Shown here: positions 1 to 7,267 of the stretch, in pieces | Layout of the letters: each line of letters begins with the position of its first letter | How positions within the stretch are numbered: the stretch's first letter is position 1 | Assembly: GCA_029548025.1 (NCBI GenBank) | Contig: JAKPOE010000476.1 | Coordinates: forward strand, 1 to 16,046 | Direction: 5' to 3' | Source: Spirochaetota bacterium | Lineage (GTDB): Bacteria > Spirochaetota > UBA4802 > UB4802 | Length of the DNA: 16,046 nt | Notes under the pieces: model-generated | What the model was told of the DNA's origin: nothing | Database searches by the model: none | Seen by the model: the letters and a program-made list of their open reading frames with translations, nothing else | Position numbers and translations under genes: made by a program

Positions 1-79
1 TTTCCCGAGGAATATCAACCGATATATTTTTTAAATTGTGCTCACGGGCACCTTTAATACGAATAAATTGCTGACTCAT
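1..79 (-). CDS. uvrA: UvrA excinuclease subunit A, N-terminal fragment (cut by window edge)
   Basis: Reading the minus strand from the ATG at 79-77 gives 26 codons, including IKGAREHNLKNISVDIPRE. This matches the hallmark start of UvrA (GARxHNLKNIxxxIPR) just before the first Walker A motif, which lies outside the window. UvrA is the ATP-dependent damage-recognition subunit of the UvrABC nucleotide excision repair complex. Its ATG overlaps the TGA stop of the upstream zinc-ribbon gene (ATGA), so translation of the two is probably coupled and they share a transcript. The assignment is confident despite the short length because the motif is very characteristic. Confidence 0.9.
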   Translation of the reverse strand, partial: MSQQFIRIKGAREHNLKNISVDIPRE

Positions 80-363
80 ATCTGGGTTACATTAGTAGAA
101 CCGCACATAGGACATATAATCTCTAAATCCTCAATATCCTCGTCTTTACCTTTTACAATCACATCTTCCCATCGGTAATCACAATCATCACAGGCTAAAA
201 TTACCGCTATATGTTTTTCGTCTTCTTCAATCTCTTCCTGTTCATCCTTCGCATCATCCTCTATACTCTCTTCTTCAAGTAATTCTTCATCATCAAAGCT
301 CTCTTCATAAAAGTCGTCTTCATATACTTCATCATCAAATTCTTTTTCAAATTCATTTGCCAT
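76..363 (-). CDS. Small acidic zinc-ribbon protein coupled to uvrA
   Basis: This 95-residue protein has two parts. Residues 4-49 are almost entirely Asp and Glu with a few aromatics and are probably disordered. Residues 50-95 form a zinc ribbon with two CxxC knuckles, C58-x2-C61 (CDDC) and C84-x2-C87 (CPMC), about 22 residues apart. I do not recognise a named family. Zinc ribbons of this kind bind nucleic acid or protein. The start has a clear ribosome binding site, AAAGGGTG, about 6 bases before the ATG. The stop overlaps the uvrA start, which suggests coordinated expression with excision repair. A role as a UvrA accessory factor is inference only. The acidic segment could mimic DNA or act as a binding tail. 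Confidence 0.8.
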   Translation of the reverse strand: MANEFEKEFDDEVYEDDFYEESFDDEELLEEESIEDDAKDEQEEIEEDEKHIAVILACDDCDYRWEDVIVKGKDEDIEDLEIICPMCGSTNVTQI

Positions 364-384
364 ACGCTATCACCCTTTTTAACC

Positions 385-405
385 AGTATTTTACTATAAA
401 ATACT
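385..405. promoter_or_regulatory. Perfect 9-3-9 inverted repeat upstream of zinc-ribbon/uvrA operon
   Basis: AGTATTTTA (385-393) is followed by three bases and its exact reverse complement TAAAATACT (397-405). It lies 22-42 bases before the ATG of the zinc-ribbon gene, where an operator or the promoter -10 region would sit. It does not match the LexA boxes I know (CTGT-N8-ACAG, GAAC-N4-GTTC types, or TTTG-N5-CAAA in Leptospira). It is AT-only apart from the G and C at the outer arms, so chance is possible in this base composition. Confidence 0.4.
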
Positions 406-471
406 ATTAACAATATATGAATTCTTGAAAAACTATCTAACAAAAAAACAAAAAAATAAAAAATTTTTTTA

Positions 472-578
472 TCACAAAGGTGACAAAACCAATACTGTCG
501 TTAAAATTTTCAATAGCAATTTTCATATTCCTTTTTGTCACAAAAGTTAGTATCGTTAAAATGGTCAATAAAATTTCA
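472..578. repeat. Imperfect direct repeat in AT-rich intergenic region
   Basis: Two copies of a similar block occur in the gap between 364 and 668. The first starts at TCACAAAGGT (472) and includes CGTTAAAATTTTCAATA. The second starts at TCACAAAAGT (538) and includes CGTTAAAATGGTCAATA. Both end in AATTT(T)CA. The 17-base cores differ at two positions, and the starts are 66 bases apart. This may be a duplicated protein-binding site or a decayed repeat. The rest of the 300-base gap holds A and T tracts only, and no gene is visible in it. Confidence 0.45.
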
Positions 579-668
579 GGAATAATTAAAAAAAATTTGT
601 TTTGCTACACTGAAAAATTGTAATTTACTACAAAATATAAAAAATACTATTTTTTTTGTTTTTTAGGT

Positions 669-1310
669 TTAAGGCTTTATCAGTGTTTGTGGAATTGTTT
701 CCATAGTTCCTTTTTTACTTTTTGAACTTTTTGATTCTGGAATATCTATAATCTGAGGAAGCACATCGCTTTTGCTTAAAACAACATCCCACACGCCAAA
801 AAAACCGCCAGCAGAAGAATATTCTTTAAACTCAACCAGCATTGTTTTATTAGCAATATATTCTCGCGTTATTTCAATGGTTACCCTGCTATTATTGATT
901 GTCATATCACTGAAAGCTAATTTTTTAACAGACTTACCATTGCATGCAATTATACACAGTGCATCAATCCCGGTTTTTTCTGGATCATCAAATGTTACAA
1001 AATTTATATGAAGAAAATATTTTATATCATCAAGATTATCAAAAATGATGGTTGACCCATATTTTGATACAAACCATGCAACTCCGTCTATGATGGGATA
1101 ATCATCGTAGTTTACCCCGCAGCGATATATTTTTGCCCAATCAGAAATTTTTTCATAATCAAGAGCAGTTATCCACTTCCAGTTTATTAAATAAGTATCA
1201 GCAGCATTGAATGGGTACAACTTTATTACAGGCGATAGTTGCTGTGAATATGATGCAGAATATATAAGCAGGAAAATTATAGTATATAATGTTATAGTAT
1301 GTTTTTTCAT
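669..1310 (-). CDS. Secreted protein of unknown function
   Basis: I chose the ATG at 1310-1308, giving 213 residues, because it begins a classical Sec signal: MKKH, then a hydrophobic stretch (about residues 5-20), then a small-residue cleavage region SASYS-QQ. An upstream in-frame ATG at 1412 would put 34 unlikely residues ahead of the signal. There is no lipobox cysteine, so the product is probably periplasmic or exported. The mature part is rich in aromatic and beta-forming residues and ends in a Ser/Lys-rich tail (SKSSKSKKG). I recognise no family or catalytic motif. No strong ribosome binding site precedes the start; a TATAAT (about 1321-1326) lies only 10 bases upstream. It lies on the same strand as, and 178 bases downstream of, the sensor gene. 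Confidence 0.65.
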   Translation of the reverse strand: MKKHTITLYTIIFLLIYSASYSQQLSPVIKLYPFNAADTYLINWKWITALDYEKISDWAKIYRCGVNYDDYPIIDGVAWFVSKYGSTIIFDNLDDIKYFLHINFVTFDDPEKTGIDALCIIACNGKSVKKLAFSDMTINNSRVTIEITREYIANKTMLVEFKEYSSAGGFFGVWDVVLSKSDVLPQIIDIPESKSSKSKKGTMETIPQTLIKP

Positions 1311-1488
1311 TGTAGCAATTATTATACTATGATAAAAAGAAGGCAAGAAATTTTTTACAGCCCCCCTTATAATTATTTTTGTGCATAAAATAATGACTTT
1401 TATCAAATCCATAGAACTGATGGAAGCAATGATACTTTATGTTGAGCATTTTTTTATTATACGGCAATTATGAATCAGCAACGCTGTT

Positions 1489-3123
1489 TCAACTTAACAC
1501 TATTTGATCTTTTTTATGTGCATATAGTTTTTTTTCCACTGGATTGAAGTATTTTATGCATAACACCTGATTGCCCTTATCATTATATTTTATTTCGTCA
1601 AATATCTGTTGTGCAAGTAAAATCCCCCGCCCATGCTGTAATAATGATTCTTCAGTTTGCTCAGTAGACTTGCTTAAATATTTTTTATGATCAAATCCTT
1701 TCCCATGGTCAGATATCTTAATTACTATCCTTTCACTATTAACCATAAATTCTACCTTTATTTTTTTATCTTTGTTATCTTTTTCATTAATCTTACGTGT
1801 CATATAATCAAAGTATTCATCATTCTGCATCTTTAATAATTTATCTTCATATGTTATATCTAAATTGCCATGTTCAATTGCATTAATAAGTATCTCACTG
1901 ATTGCTAGCCGCAACTGTGAAATAACATTGTGCGGTAAAAATTTTTTAATATTGAATATAATCCTATGGGTAATCTCATCTGCTAAAAGTAGTGAATTTG
2001 ATATTTCGTATTTTACATGTTCATAAACAAATGAATCAATTATTTCATTTTCTATTATTTTTGAGGCTTTACCAATTATTTCCACTCTACCATTAATGGT
2101 AACTGATTCAAGTGTTACAATCATTTCAATAGGTTCTATCATTTTATTAGTTTTAAATTCAGCGTAAAATCCAATCTTCTTTTTATCATATAATGACTGT
2201 TCAATATTCTTTTTAAACATTTGCTTTTTAAACACATCGGTTTCATTATCAAAATACAGGTAGTCATAAAAATTATTACCAATAACAGCACTGGATTTTA
2301 TTTTTAGATACTCTTTAACAGAATTATTAATAGTGGATATTTCTCCATTTTCATCCATCGTAAAAATCATATCATCAGTTGATTCAATTAAAAAGCGGTA
2401 CTTTTGTTCTGATAATGATAATTTATCATTTGTTTTTTGCAGCTGTTCAGTTCTTCGCTGAACTTTCGTCTCAAGTTTTTCTTTAAACCTGTTGATCAGA
2501 CGTGACGAAAACCAGCTTACTACTACTGCAAATATAGTTAACAAACCAATTGAAATAAAACCACCTGTCAGATAATATTTATTTATATATTGTATTTTTT
2601 CGTTTGAAACCTTATCTATATCGTTTACTATATCTTCCATCATTTGTAACAATTTTTGTTCATTAGCAAATGAATCATTTATAATATTTTTACTGCTATA
2701 AAAATCCAGATCATTATAATTTACTATATAGGATAAAAACTCATTATTTACCTGCTTATACAATTTTGTAAAATTTATAATTTTTGCATGAATTCCTTTC
2801 ATATCCTTGCACATAAGCCCCAGATTAAATAATTGATTCTGGATATTCTGCGCGTTATACGAATATTCATGAATTTTATGTTGATAGGTATTAAAAGAAC
2901 TACCTTCAAGGATTATAATTTTCCCATTATTAAATTGTTTTTGCAATTCAATCTGAATATTCTTGGCTGTTTCCAATGATTCTATAAACTGCGATATATA
3001 GCTATTATATTCATAGGTAGTATACAGGCTTATTATACCTGATAAAACAGTGATTATAATAAAAAGTATAAAAATGTACATAATATTAAAATGTTTAATT
3101 AGCAAACGCTTGATATTAATCAT
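1489..3123 (-). CDS. Membrane PAS sensor with RsbW-type (HATPase_c_2) kinase domain
   Basis: This 544-residue protein has TM helix 1 (about 14-35), an extracytoplasmic, mostly helical sensor region (about 36-185) and TM helix 2 (about 186-205). A coiled-coil linker (about 209-241) and a PAS domain (about 241-352) follow. A GHKL ATPase domain occupies the C-terminal part: N box around 409-422 (SEILINAIEHGNLD, with E410, N414 and H418), G1 box DHGKGFD (472-478) and G2 box HGRGILLA (497-504). The DHp helix with an H-box histidine, expected of a two-component histidine kinase, is not apparent between PAS and ATPase. The ATPase resembles RsbW/SpoIIAB anti-sigma serine kinases. It probably phosphorylates a STAS antagonist or controls a PP2C-type response in reaction to an envelope signal. 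No partner gene is adjacent. Ribosome binding is weak (AGAG far upstream of the ATG). Confidence 0.8.
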   Translation of the reverse strand: MINIKRLLIKHFNIMYIFILFIIITVLSGIISLYTTYEYNSYISQFIESLETAKNIQIELQKQFNNGKIIILEGSSFNTYQHKIHEYSYNAQNIQNQLFNLGLMCKDMKGIHAKIINFTKLYKQVNNEFLSYIVNYNDLDFYSSKNIINDSFANEQKLLQMMEDIVNDIDKVSNEKIQYINKYYLTGGFISIGLLTIFAVVVSWFSSRLINRFKEKLETKVQRRTEQLQKTNDKLSLSEQKYRFLIESTDDMIFTMDENGEISTINNSVKEYLKIKSSAVIGNNFYDYLYFDNETDVFKKQMFKKNIEQSLYDKKKIGFYAEFKTNKMIEPIEMIVTLESVTINGRVEIIGKASKIIENEIIDSFVYEHVKYEISNSLLLADEITHRIIFNIKKFLPHNVISQLRLAISEILINAIEHGNLDITYEDKLLKMQNDEYFDYMTRKINEKDNKDKKIKVEFMVNSERIVIKISDHGKGFDHKKYLSKSTEQTEESLLQHGRGILLAQQIFDEIKYNDKGNQVLCIKYFNPVEKKLYAHKKDQIVLS

Positions 3124-3240
3124 AAATTAAAACCATACTCTCTATATTTTTATATAAATTTTAGTAATGAATTTAAAGATTAATGAATCAATGCGTGTTT
3201 AAAAAAATATGAAGATACCATAATTATAATGTAAAATTTA

Positions 3241-3257
3241 CTATTGTATGACAATAG
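3241..3257. promoter_or_regulatory. Perfect inverted repeat, candidate operator
   Basis: CTATTGT-ATG-ACAATAG is a perfect 7-3-7 dyad. It shares its first base with the end of another dyad (GTAAAATTTAC, 3231-3241). It sits about 120 bases upstream of the sensor start, near a possible minus-strand -10 (TATAAT at 3228-3223). The size and symmetry fit a dimeric repressor site; the regulator is unknown. Confidence 0.4.
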
Positions 3258-3313
3258 AACCATAAATGTTAATTGATACTATAAATTGATAGAAATTAGA
3301 TAGCCGTTGCTTG

Positions 3314-3343
3314 ACAACAACATGGATACCGTTAAGTTGTTGT
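3314..3343. promoter_or_regulatory. 8-base inverted repeat with 14-base spacer
   Basis: ACAACAAC (3314-3321) and GTTGTTGT (3336-3343) are exact reverse complements separated by 14 bases. The pair lies about 90-115 bases before the protease gene. It overlaps a TTGACA at 3311-3316 that has no -10 at the right distance. It could be an operator or a short RNA stem in a long leader. It lacks a following T tract, so it is not a terminator. Confidence 0.35.
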
Positions 3344-3430
3344 ATTGTTATTTTATAATCTGAATCAGAAAAATGATTGCATATACACTGGATATACAAA
3401 GTACTATGATTATACAAACAGGGATATACC

Positions 3431-4690
3431 ATGATCCATTATAAACAAATGTATATTACCATACGGTGCATAACACTACTAATCATACTTTGCTTCAGCA
3501 CCATGACATTGCCTTCATGCAGTGACAGCGCTAACAGCTATGTGCCATCATGGACTATCATGGTGTACATGGATGGTGATAACAACCTTGAACCGTATGC
3601 ACTTGCTGATTTTAATGAGATGGAACAGGTGGATGCAAACGGGCATACCATCAATGTCATTGTCCTCCTTGACCGTTGTGATGGCGTAACGACAGCCGAT
3701 GGTGATTGGAAAGGAACGCGTCTGTACAACGTTTTACATGATACCAGCAGCTCAAAAATAAACTCTGAAAGATTAGCCGACAGCCAATATTTAAAAATAA
3801 CAAACACCGGCGATAGCGATGAATTAAACATGGGCGATCCCAATACTTTAAGTAATTTTATTTCTTTTGGTAAAGAAAACTACCCGGCAGATTATTATAG
3901 CCTTATACTATGGGACCATGGTTCAGGATGGCGCAGCACCAATAGCGCTACTTTGACTGCATCTGAACCTCAGATATTTAAAGCGGTATGTGTGGATGCC
4001 ACAAGCGCTAACGATATGTTGCTGATGTCAGAGGTGAAGCAGGCATTGTTTGGAAAAGGGTTAACGCTCATTGGTTTTGATGCATGCCTTATGAGTATGG
4101 TGGAGGTTGCCTACCAGCTTAAAGATTGTGCACACTACATGGTAGCATCCGAAGAGGTAGAACCTGCAATTGGCTGGTACTATGCTAACTTCCTTAATTA
4201 TTTTATTGCATCGGGCAGAAGCCCCATTGATTTAGGGCAATCAATAATTGATGCTTATGCCCTTGATGATTACTACCCCATGTCACTGGTTGATCTCAGT
4301 AGCATTGAAGCTATGGCGGGTGCCATTGATGCATTATCATCAGCACTAATATACAACCTATCTGCAATAAAAAATACAATCAGCACAGCACGTGACAATA
4401 CGTTAGCGTTTAAAAGTTCAGAAACTCAACCTTACGCATACATCGATTTGTATGATTTTTTGTTGAACATATCATCTATTAATAAAGTTTCTTACGAAGT
4501 AAACGATGCAATGAATGCAGTGAAACGTGCTGTGCTCTATCATTACCATGGTAATTACACCCGTTCAAACGGATTATCCATCTATTTTCCACAATCAGAT
4601 ACCGATAGTGAATACAGCGACTATAATACCTCTACTATTGACTTTGCACAAACAATGTGGGATGATTTCCTGACAGCGTATTTTCAGTAA
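3431..4690 (+). CDS. Clostripain-like cysteine peptidase (family C11), putative lipoprotein
   Basis: This 419-residue protein begins with a positively charged start, a hydrophobic segment (about 13-27) and a lipobox-like L27-P28-S29-C30. It is therefore probably lipidated and exported, although Pro at -2 is unusual. The peptidase domain opens with WTIMVYMDGDNNLE (41-54), typical of C11. It carries the catalytic-type His in LWDHGSGW (H163) and Cys in GFDACLMSM (C219), followed by ASEEVEPAIGWYY. C11 enzymes cleave after basic residues, often Arg. The start follows a good ribosome binding site (AGGGA, 8 bases upstream). This is the only plus-strand gene in the window. It ends 3 bases from the converging minus-strand gene. 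The role (nutrient digestion or surface processing) is not known. Confidence 0.87.
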   Translation: MIHYKQMYITIRCITLLIILCFSTMTLPSCSDSANSYVPSWTIMVYMDGDNNLEPYALADFNEMEQVDANGHTINVIVLLDRCDGVTTADGDWKGTRLYNVLHDTSSSKINSERLADSQYLKITNTGDSDELNMGDPNTLSNFISFGKENYPADYYSLILWDHGSGWRSTNSATLTASEPQIFKAVCVDATSANDMLLMSEVKQALFGKGLTLIGFDACLMSMVEVAYQLKDCAHYMVASEEVEPAIGWYYANFLNYFIASGRSPIDLGQSIIDAYALDDYYPMSLVDLSSIEAMAGAIDALSSALIYNLSAIKNTISTARDNTLAFKSSETQPYAYIDLYDFLLNISSINKVSYEVNDAMNAVKRAVLYHYHGNYTRSNGLSIYFPQSDTDSEYSDYNTSTIDFAQTMWDDFLTAYFQ

Positions 4691-4693
4691 AAA

Positions 4694-5562
4694 TCAATTT
4701 TTAATAACTGCTATCTCCCTGATTGGCTGCAAACCATGCATGGTATCATCAGTCAGTATTTCAAAGGCACATCTGTTCTTTGTTTTTAACGTCCATTGTT
4801 CATTGCCCACTTTGCAGGTTATTTCACATGATGCAATCTTGGTATTGAGGCAATACTTTATACCACCGGGTGGATTGTAATAGGGAAGGCATACAAAATC
4901 TTCTTTCAATGCAACGATTGAACCTTTAATAATACTATCTTTTTCCACTGCTTTAAAGTCCCAATAAAAATAACCAAACCGCGCCCTGCATAGCAATTTT
5001 GATAACGAATTGAATGCATATTCATTTCCTTTGTATCGCAACACCAATGGCGTCATAAATGGAGTAAAGAGCGGCCCTATCTTTATACGAGCTGTTGCCA
5101 ATTCCAGAAAAGCATCTGGCTCATTGTCAAAACCACAAACCTGCCCCCACGCATAGTGGTCGGTATGCTTTGACCCCCAGTTATGATTTTGACTCCCAAC
5201 CCAATTAATTATCTCTATCGTTTCACCATTTACCTGTATAGAACCATTAAACCGTGCAAATGGCAAATCCACCAGCGTTTTTGCTTTTGGAAGTTTTGCA
5301 GTGTAAAGTTTTGCCGGGTACAAAAAAAGCGGGTCGCTGTTCCCTGAATAGGTTACATCCCACTGTATTGTTTCATCACCATACGCAATGCACCCATGCG
5401 CTATCCCAGGCATTAAAACCGCATCTCCTATCACAATATTAAAATCATCCTGCGCAAAACTGCATTGTGAAATTGGATACTCAGCCTCTAATGCTCTATG
5501 ATGACCTTCTCCATCAAAAACTATCGCCCACAATTCCCCTAAGGCAGTGCTATGATTTTTTG
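4694..5562 (-). pseudogene. CrtC/tocopherol-cyclase-like lipocalin-fold protein, 5' end removed at IS66 border
   Basis: The remaining frame encodes about 289 residues and carries the motif NHNWGSKHTDHYAWGQ (116-131 counted from the TTG at 5533). This motif is typical of the CrtC/AttH/tocopherol-cyclase-like family of lipocalin-fold proteins, whose members hydrate or cyclise hydrophobic substrates or have no known function. The frame stays open upstream of the first usable start (TTG, 5533-5531), reading KNHSTALGELWAIVFDG, and resembles the family up to the last chromosomal base at 5562. It then meets the insertion sequence and a stop inside the terminal repeat. The normal N-terminal 40-60 residues and the promoter are therefore missing. 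The fragment might be translated from TTG but is probably inactive. The family assignment rests on motif recall. Confidence 0.65.
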
Positions 5563-5585
5563 GTAACTACTCAGAAAGTAGAGGC
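5563..5585 (+). repeat. Left terminal inverted repeat of IS66 element
   Basis: Begins GTAACTACTCAGAAAGTAG. It contains a small palindrome, CTACT-CAGAA-AGTAG. The transposase stop codon (TGA, 5573-5571) lies inside it. Confidence 0.8.
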
Positions 5586-7193
5586 ACACTCAGGGGAAAA
5601 TATAGATTGTTTGATTAAGCTTCTACTTAATAGTTCATTTAAAGGTGGAATAATATAGGTCTTTTTTAAACGGTCCAAAATATATTCCCAAAAAGAAATG
5701 TTAAGTTTTCTACAGGTTTTTTTCAGACTCATAAATGTATCACGACAATTCCGCCCGGCCTCACTTCTGGTTCCACCATGAATTTTCCGTTTAGTAACAT
5801 ATATACGTATCGAGTTTTCGCTGATATTATTATGAAGAGGTATTTCCGGGCGATTTAATACCATAAGAAGTTCTTTTTTATTCTGCCGAATCAGATATAA
5901 AGCATTGTTGATATCTTCAAATTCGGTCGTTTGAGAAAAAATTACATCAAACTGATGTTCCAGGAACTGCTTTGTATCTTCTGCAGGCGATTTCTTATAG
6001 TTTTTTAATCCCTGATATAAATCCCATATCTTCCCACGCATATCATCTACAATCTTTTTATGATAATCATTTATAGGCACAATATAGGTAAGTTTTCTTT
6101 CAGCGTGAATCCAGCATAATGCATGGAGCAATATAAAAATTTCAAATTGTCCGGCATCATCGCTCAGGATAACAAGATCTTTATTTATCCCGTGGGAAAG
6201 GATACTCCCCATCAATGCGGCTTCAGTAACAATGGTAGTTTCTTTTTCACTTCTAATGCCGGTTATCTTTAAAAATTCTTCCCACTTATCATCAGTATCA
6301 AATTTCTGATGCAGCTTTCCCATTAAGCGTTTCCTTTTGTCTGACGGAAGCTTCTGTCTTGCCATATATTCAAATGATTCTTCGCTAAGAACATAATCAG
6401 TATTACGGCCACGCAGTATTCTTAAAAAATTTATACGGCTTTTGCTTTCAGTACTCTTAAAATATGAAAATAGTTCATTCCCAATATGAGTACAATAACC
6501 GTTTTTACCATTGTGACGCGCTCCTGTATCGTCTACCGATATATAATCAGATACTTCCATTCCTGTTTTCAACAGCGCTTCCTTCTCTTCGTGAAACAAT
6601 TCATGCCCTTCTGTTAATATGGTGTTCAGCTGCCCTGCTGAAATCTTTATGCCAAGCTCATGGAGACTGTTTACTATTAACTCATGGGGTACATTCAAAT
6701 CGTAATTTAAATGCAGAATGTACTGTTTTAGTTCAGCTCCGTAATGTCCGCAAACCTCATCCGGTAATGATGCAATAATATATTTACCATCCAAGGTCTT
6801 CCAACACTCTCGACGATACACTATTGTTTTGGAATTCATCTCGATGTTCTGAATGGTGTAATTTTTATACCCCTTAAATCGCGAATTGGCGGGTATGTTT
6901 TCTGCCTTTATTACTACTTCCTCGTATTTCGTGGTAGATTTCTTTTTCTTCTTCTGCCTATCTTTCCGTGACCGGGGGGCTTTCTTCACTATATCTTCTT
7001 CGAGCTTGCTCGCTTTAATCTTTGGCCTGGGGCTTCTCCCTTTGACACGTGCTATCTCATCTTTTAATAATTGAATCTCTTTATCCCGCATTTCAATTAT
7101 TTGTACGCATTGACTGATTATATTCAGTAACGCTTTAACAGTTGGAGTCTGCTCTTCTTCCGGTATCTCCGGTATCTGTATCTTTATATCCAT
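5571..7193 (-). CDS. IS66-family transposase
   Basis: This 540-residue DDE transposase begins with an N-terminal coiled-coil segment (about 18-50) and then a Lys/Arg-rich linker (about 53-86), probably for DNA binding. The catalytic core has the first Asp in ISVDDTGA (D221/D222) and the second in LSDDAGQF (D345/D346), followed by the family signature CWIHAERK (360-367). The catalytic Glu is in NNISENSIR (E459), with the downstream IHGGTRSEAGR region. Length and motif order are normal and no frameshift is seen, so the gene looks intact. The CxxC zinc knuckles found in many IS66 TnpC proteins are not obvious. The start is ATG at 7193, without a clear ribosome binding site, which is common for transposases. 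The stop lies in the left terminal repeat. Confidence 0.92.
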   Translation of the reverse strand: MDIKIQIPEIPEEEQTPTVKALLNIISQCVQIIEMRDKEIQLLKDEIARVKGRSPRPKIKASKLEEDIVKKAPRSRKDRQKKKKKSTTKYEEVVIKAENIPANSRFKGYKNYTIQNIEMNSKTIVYRRECWKTLDGKYIIASLPDEVCGHYGAELKQYILHLNYDLNVPHELIVNSLHELGIKISAGQLNTILTEGHELFHEEKEALLKTGMEVSDYISVDDTGARHNGKNGYCTHIGNELFSYFKSTESKSRINFLRILRGRNTDYVLSEESFEYMARQKLPSDKRKRLMGKLHQKFDTDDKWEEFLKITGIRSEKETTIVTEAALMGSILSHGINKDLVILSDDAGQFEIFILLHALCWIHAERKLTYIVPINDYHKKIVDDMRGKIWDLYQGLKNYKKSPAEDTKQFLEHQFDVIFSQTTEFEDINNALYLIRQNKKELLMVLNRPEIPLHNNISENSIRIYVTKRKIHGGTRSEAGRNCRDTFMSLKKTCRKLNISFWEYILDRLKKTYIIPPLNELLSRSLIKQSIFSPECASTF

Positions 7194-7241
7194 TAAGACA
7201 AAGTAAAATTAATCCATTAAAATTAATAGTCTTTTTTTTTA

Positions 7242-7267
7242 ATTGCCTACTTTTTTTGAGTAGTTAC
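7242..7267 (-). repeat. Right terminal inverted repeat of IS66 element
   Basis: Read on the minus strand it begins GTAACTACTC, then an A run and AAAGTAGGCA, matching the left end apart from two extra A. The TAG inside it provides the stop of the interrupted TPR gene. Confidence 0.8.

Larger units (their letters stand above)
3124..3430. promoter_or_regulatory. Divergent intergenic region with inverted repeats
   Basis: This 307-base region separates the minus-strand sensor from the plus-strand protease and must hold both promoters. No gene is supported in it. Visible dyads are GTAAA-A-TTTAC (3231-3241), CTATTGT-ATG-ACAATAG (3241-3257) and ACAACAAC with GTTGTTGT (3314-3321 and 3336-3343). TATAAT-like hexamers occur at 3223-3228 (minus strand) and 3354-3359 (plus strand), but neither has a convincing -35 at 16-18 bases. 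Four TATAC repeats lie at 3382-3429 ahead of the protease start. Confidence 0.45.
5563..7267 (-). mobile_element. Single-ORF IS66-family insertion sequence (ISBst12-like)
   Basis: The 1705-base element has terminal inverted repeats. GTAACTACTC is identical at both ends (5563-5572 and 7258-7267 complement), followed by conserved AAAGTAG after a 2-base length difference. IS66-family ends typically start with GTAA. It contains one transposase gene and no tnpA or tnpB. IS66 elements usually leave 8-base target duplications, but the flanks here are ATTTTTTG (5555-5562) and CTGAAGTG (7268-7275), which do not match. The genes on either side are both truncated and unrelated. This is best explained by an adjacent deletion or by recombination between two copies. 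Confidence 0.88.

Noticed and set aside
385..405. LexA/SOS box before the uvrA operon
   Set aside because: The dyad does not match LexA consensus sequences known to me from Gram-positive bacteria, proteobacteria or Leptospira.
641..658. Palindromic AAAAATACTATTTTT as a terminator of the secreted-protein gene
   Set aside because: It is a run of A and T with a one-base centre that cannot form a stable hairpin; expected in such AT-rich DNA.
1311..1412. Upstream in-frame extension of the secreted protein to an ATG at 1412
   Set aside because: It would bury the clear signal peptide behind 34 residues; the ATG at 1310 is the better start.
3241..3432. A 63-codon open frame on the minus strand in the divergent intergenic region
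   Set aside because: No ribosome binding site, no recognisable motif, and it covers the region that must hold promoters and several dyads.
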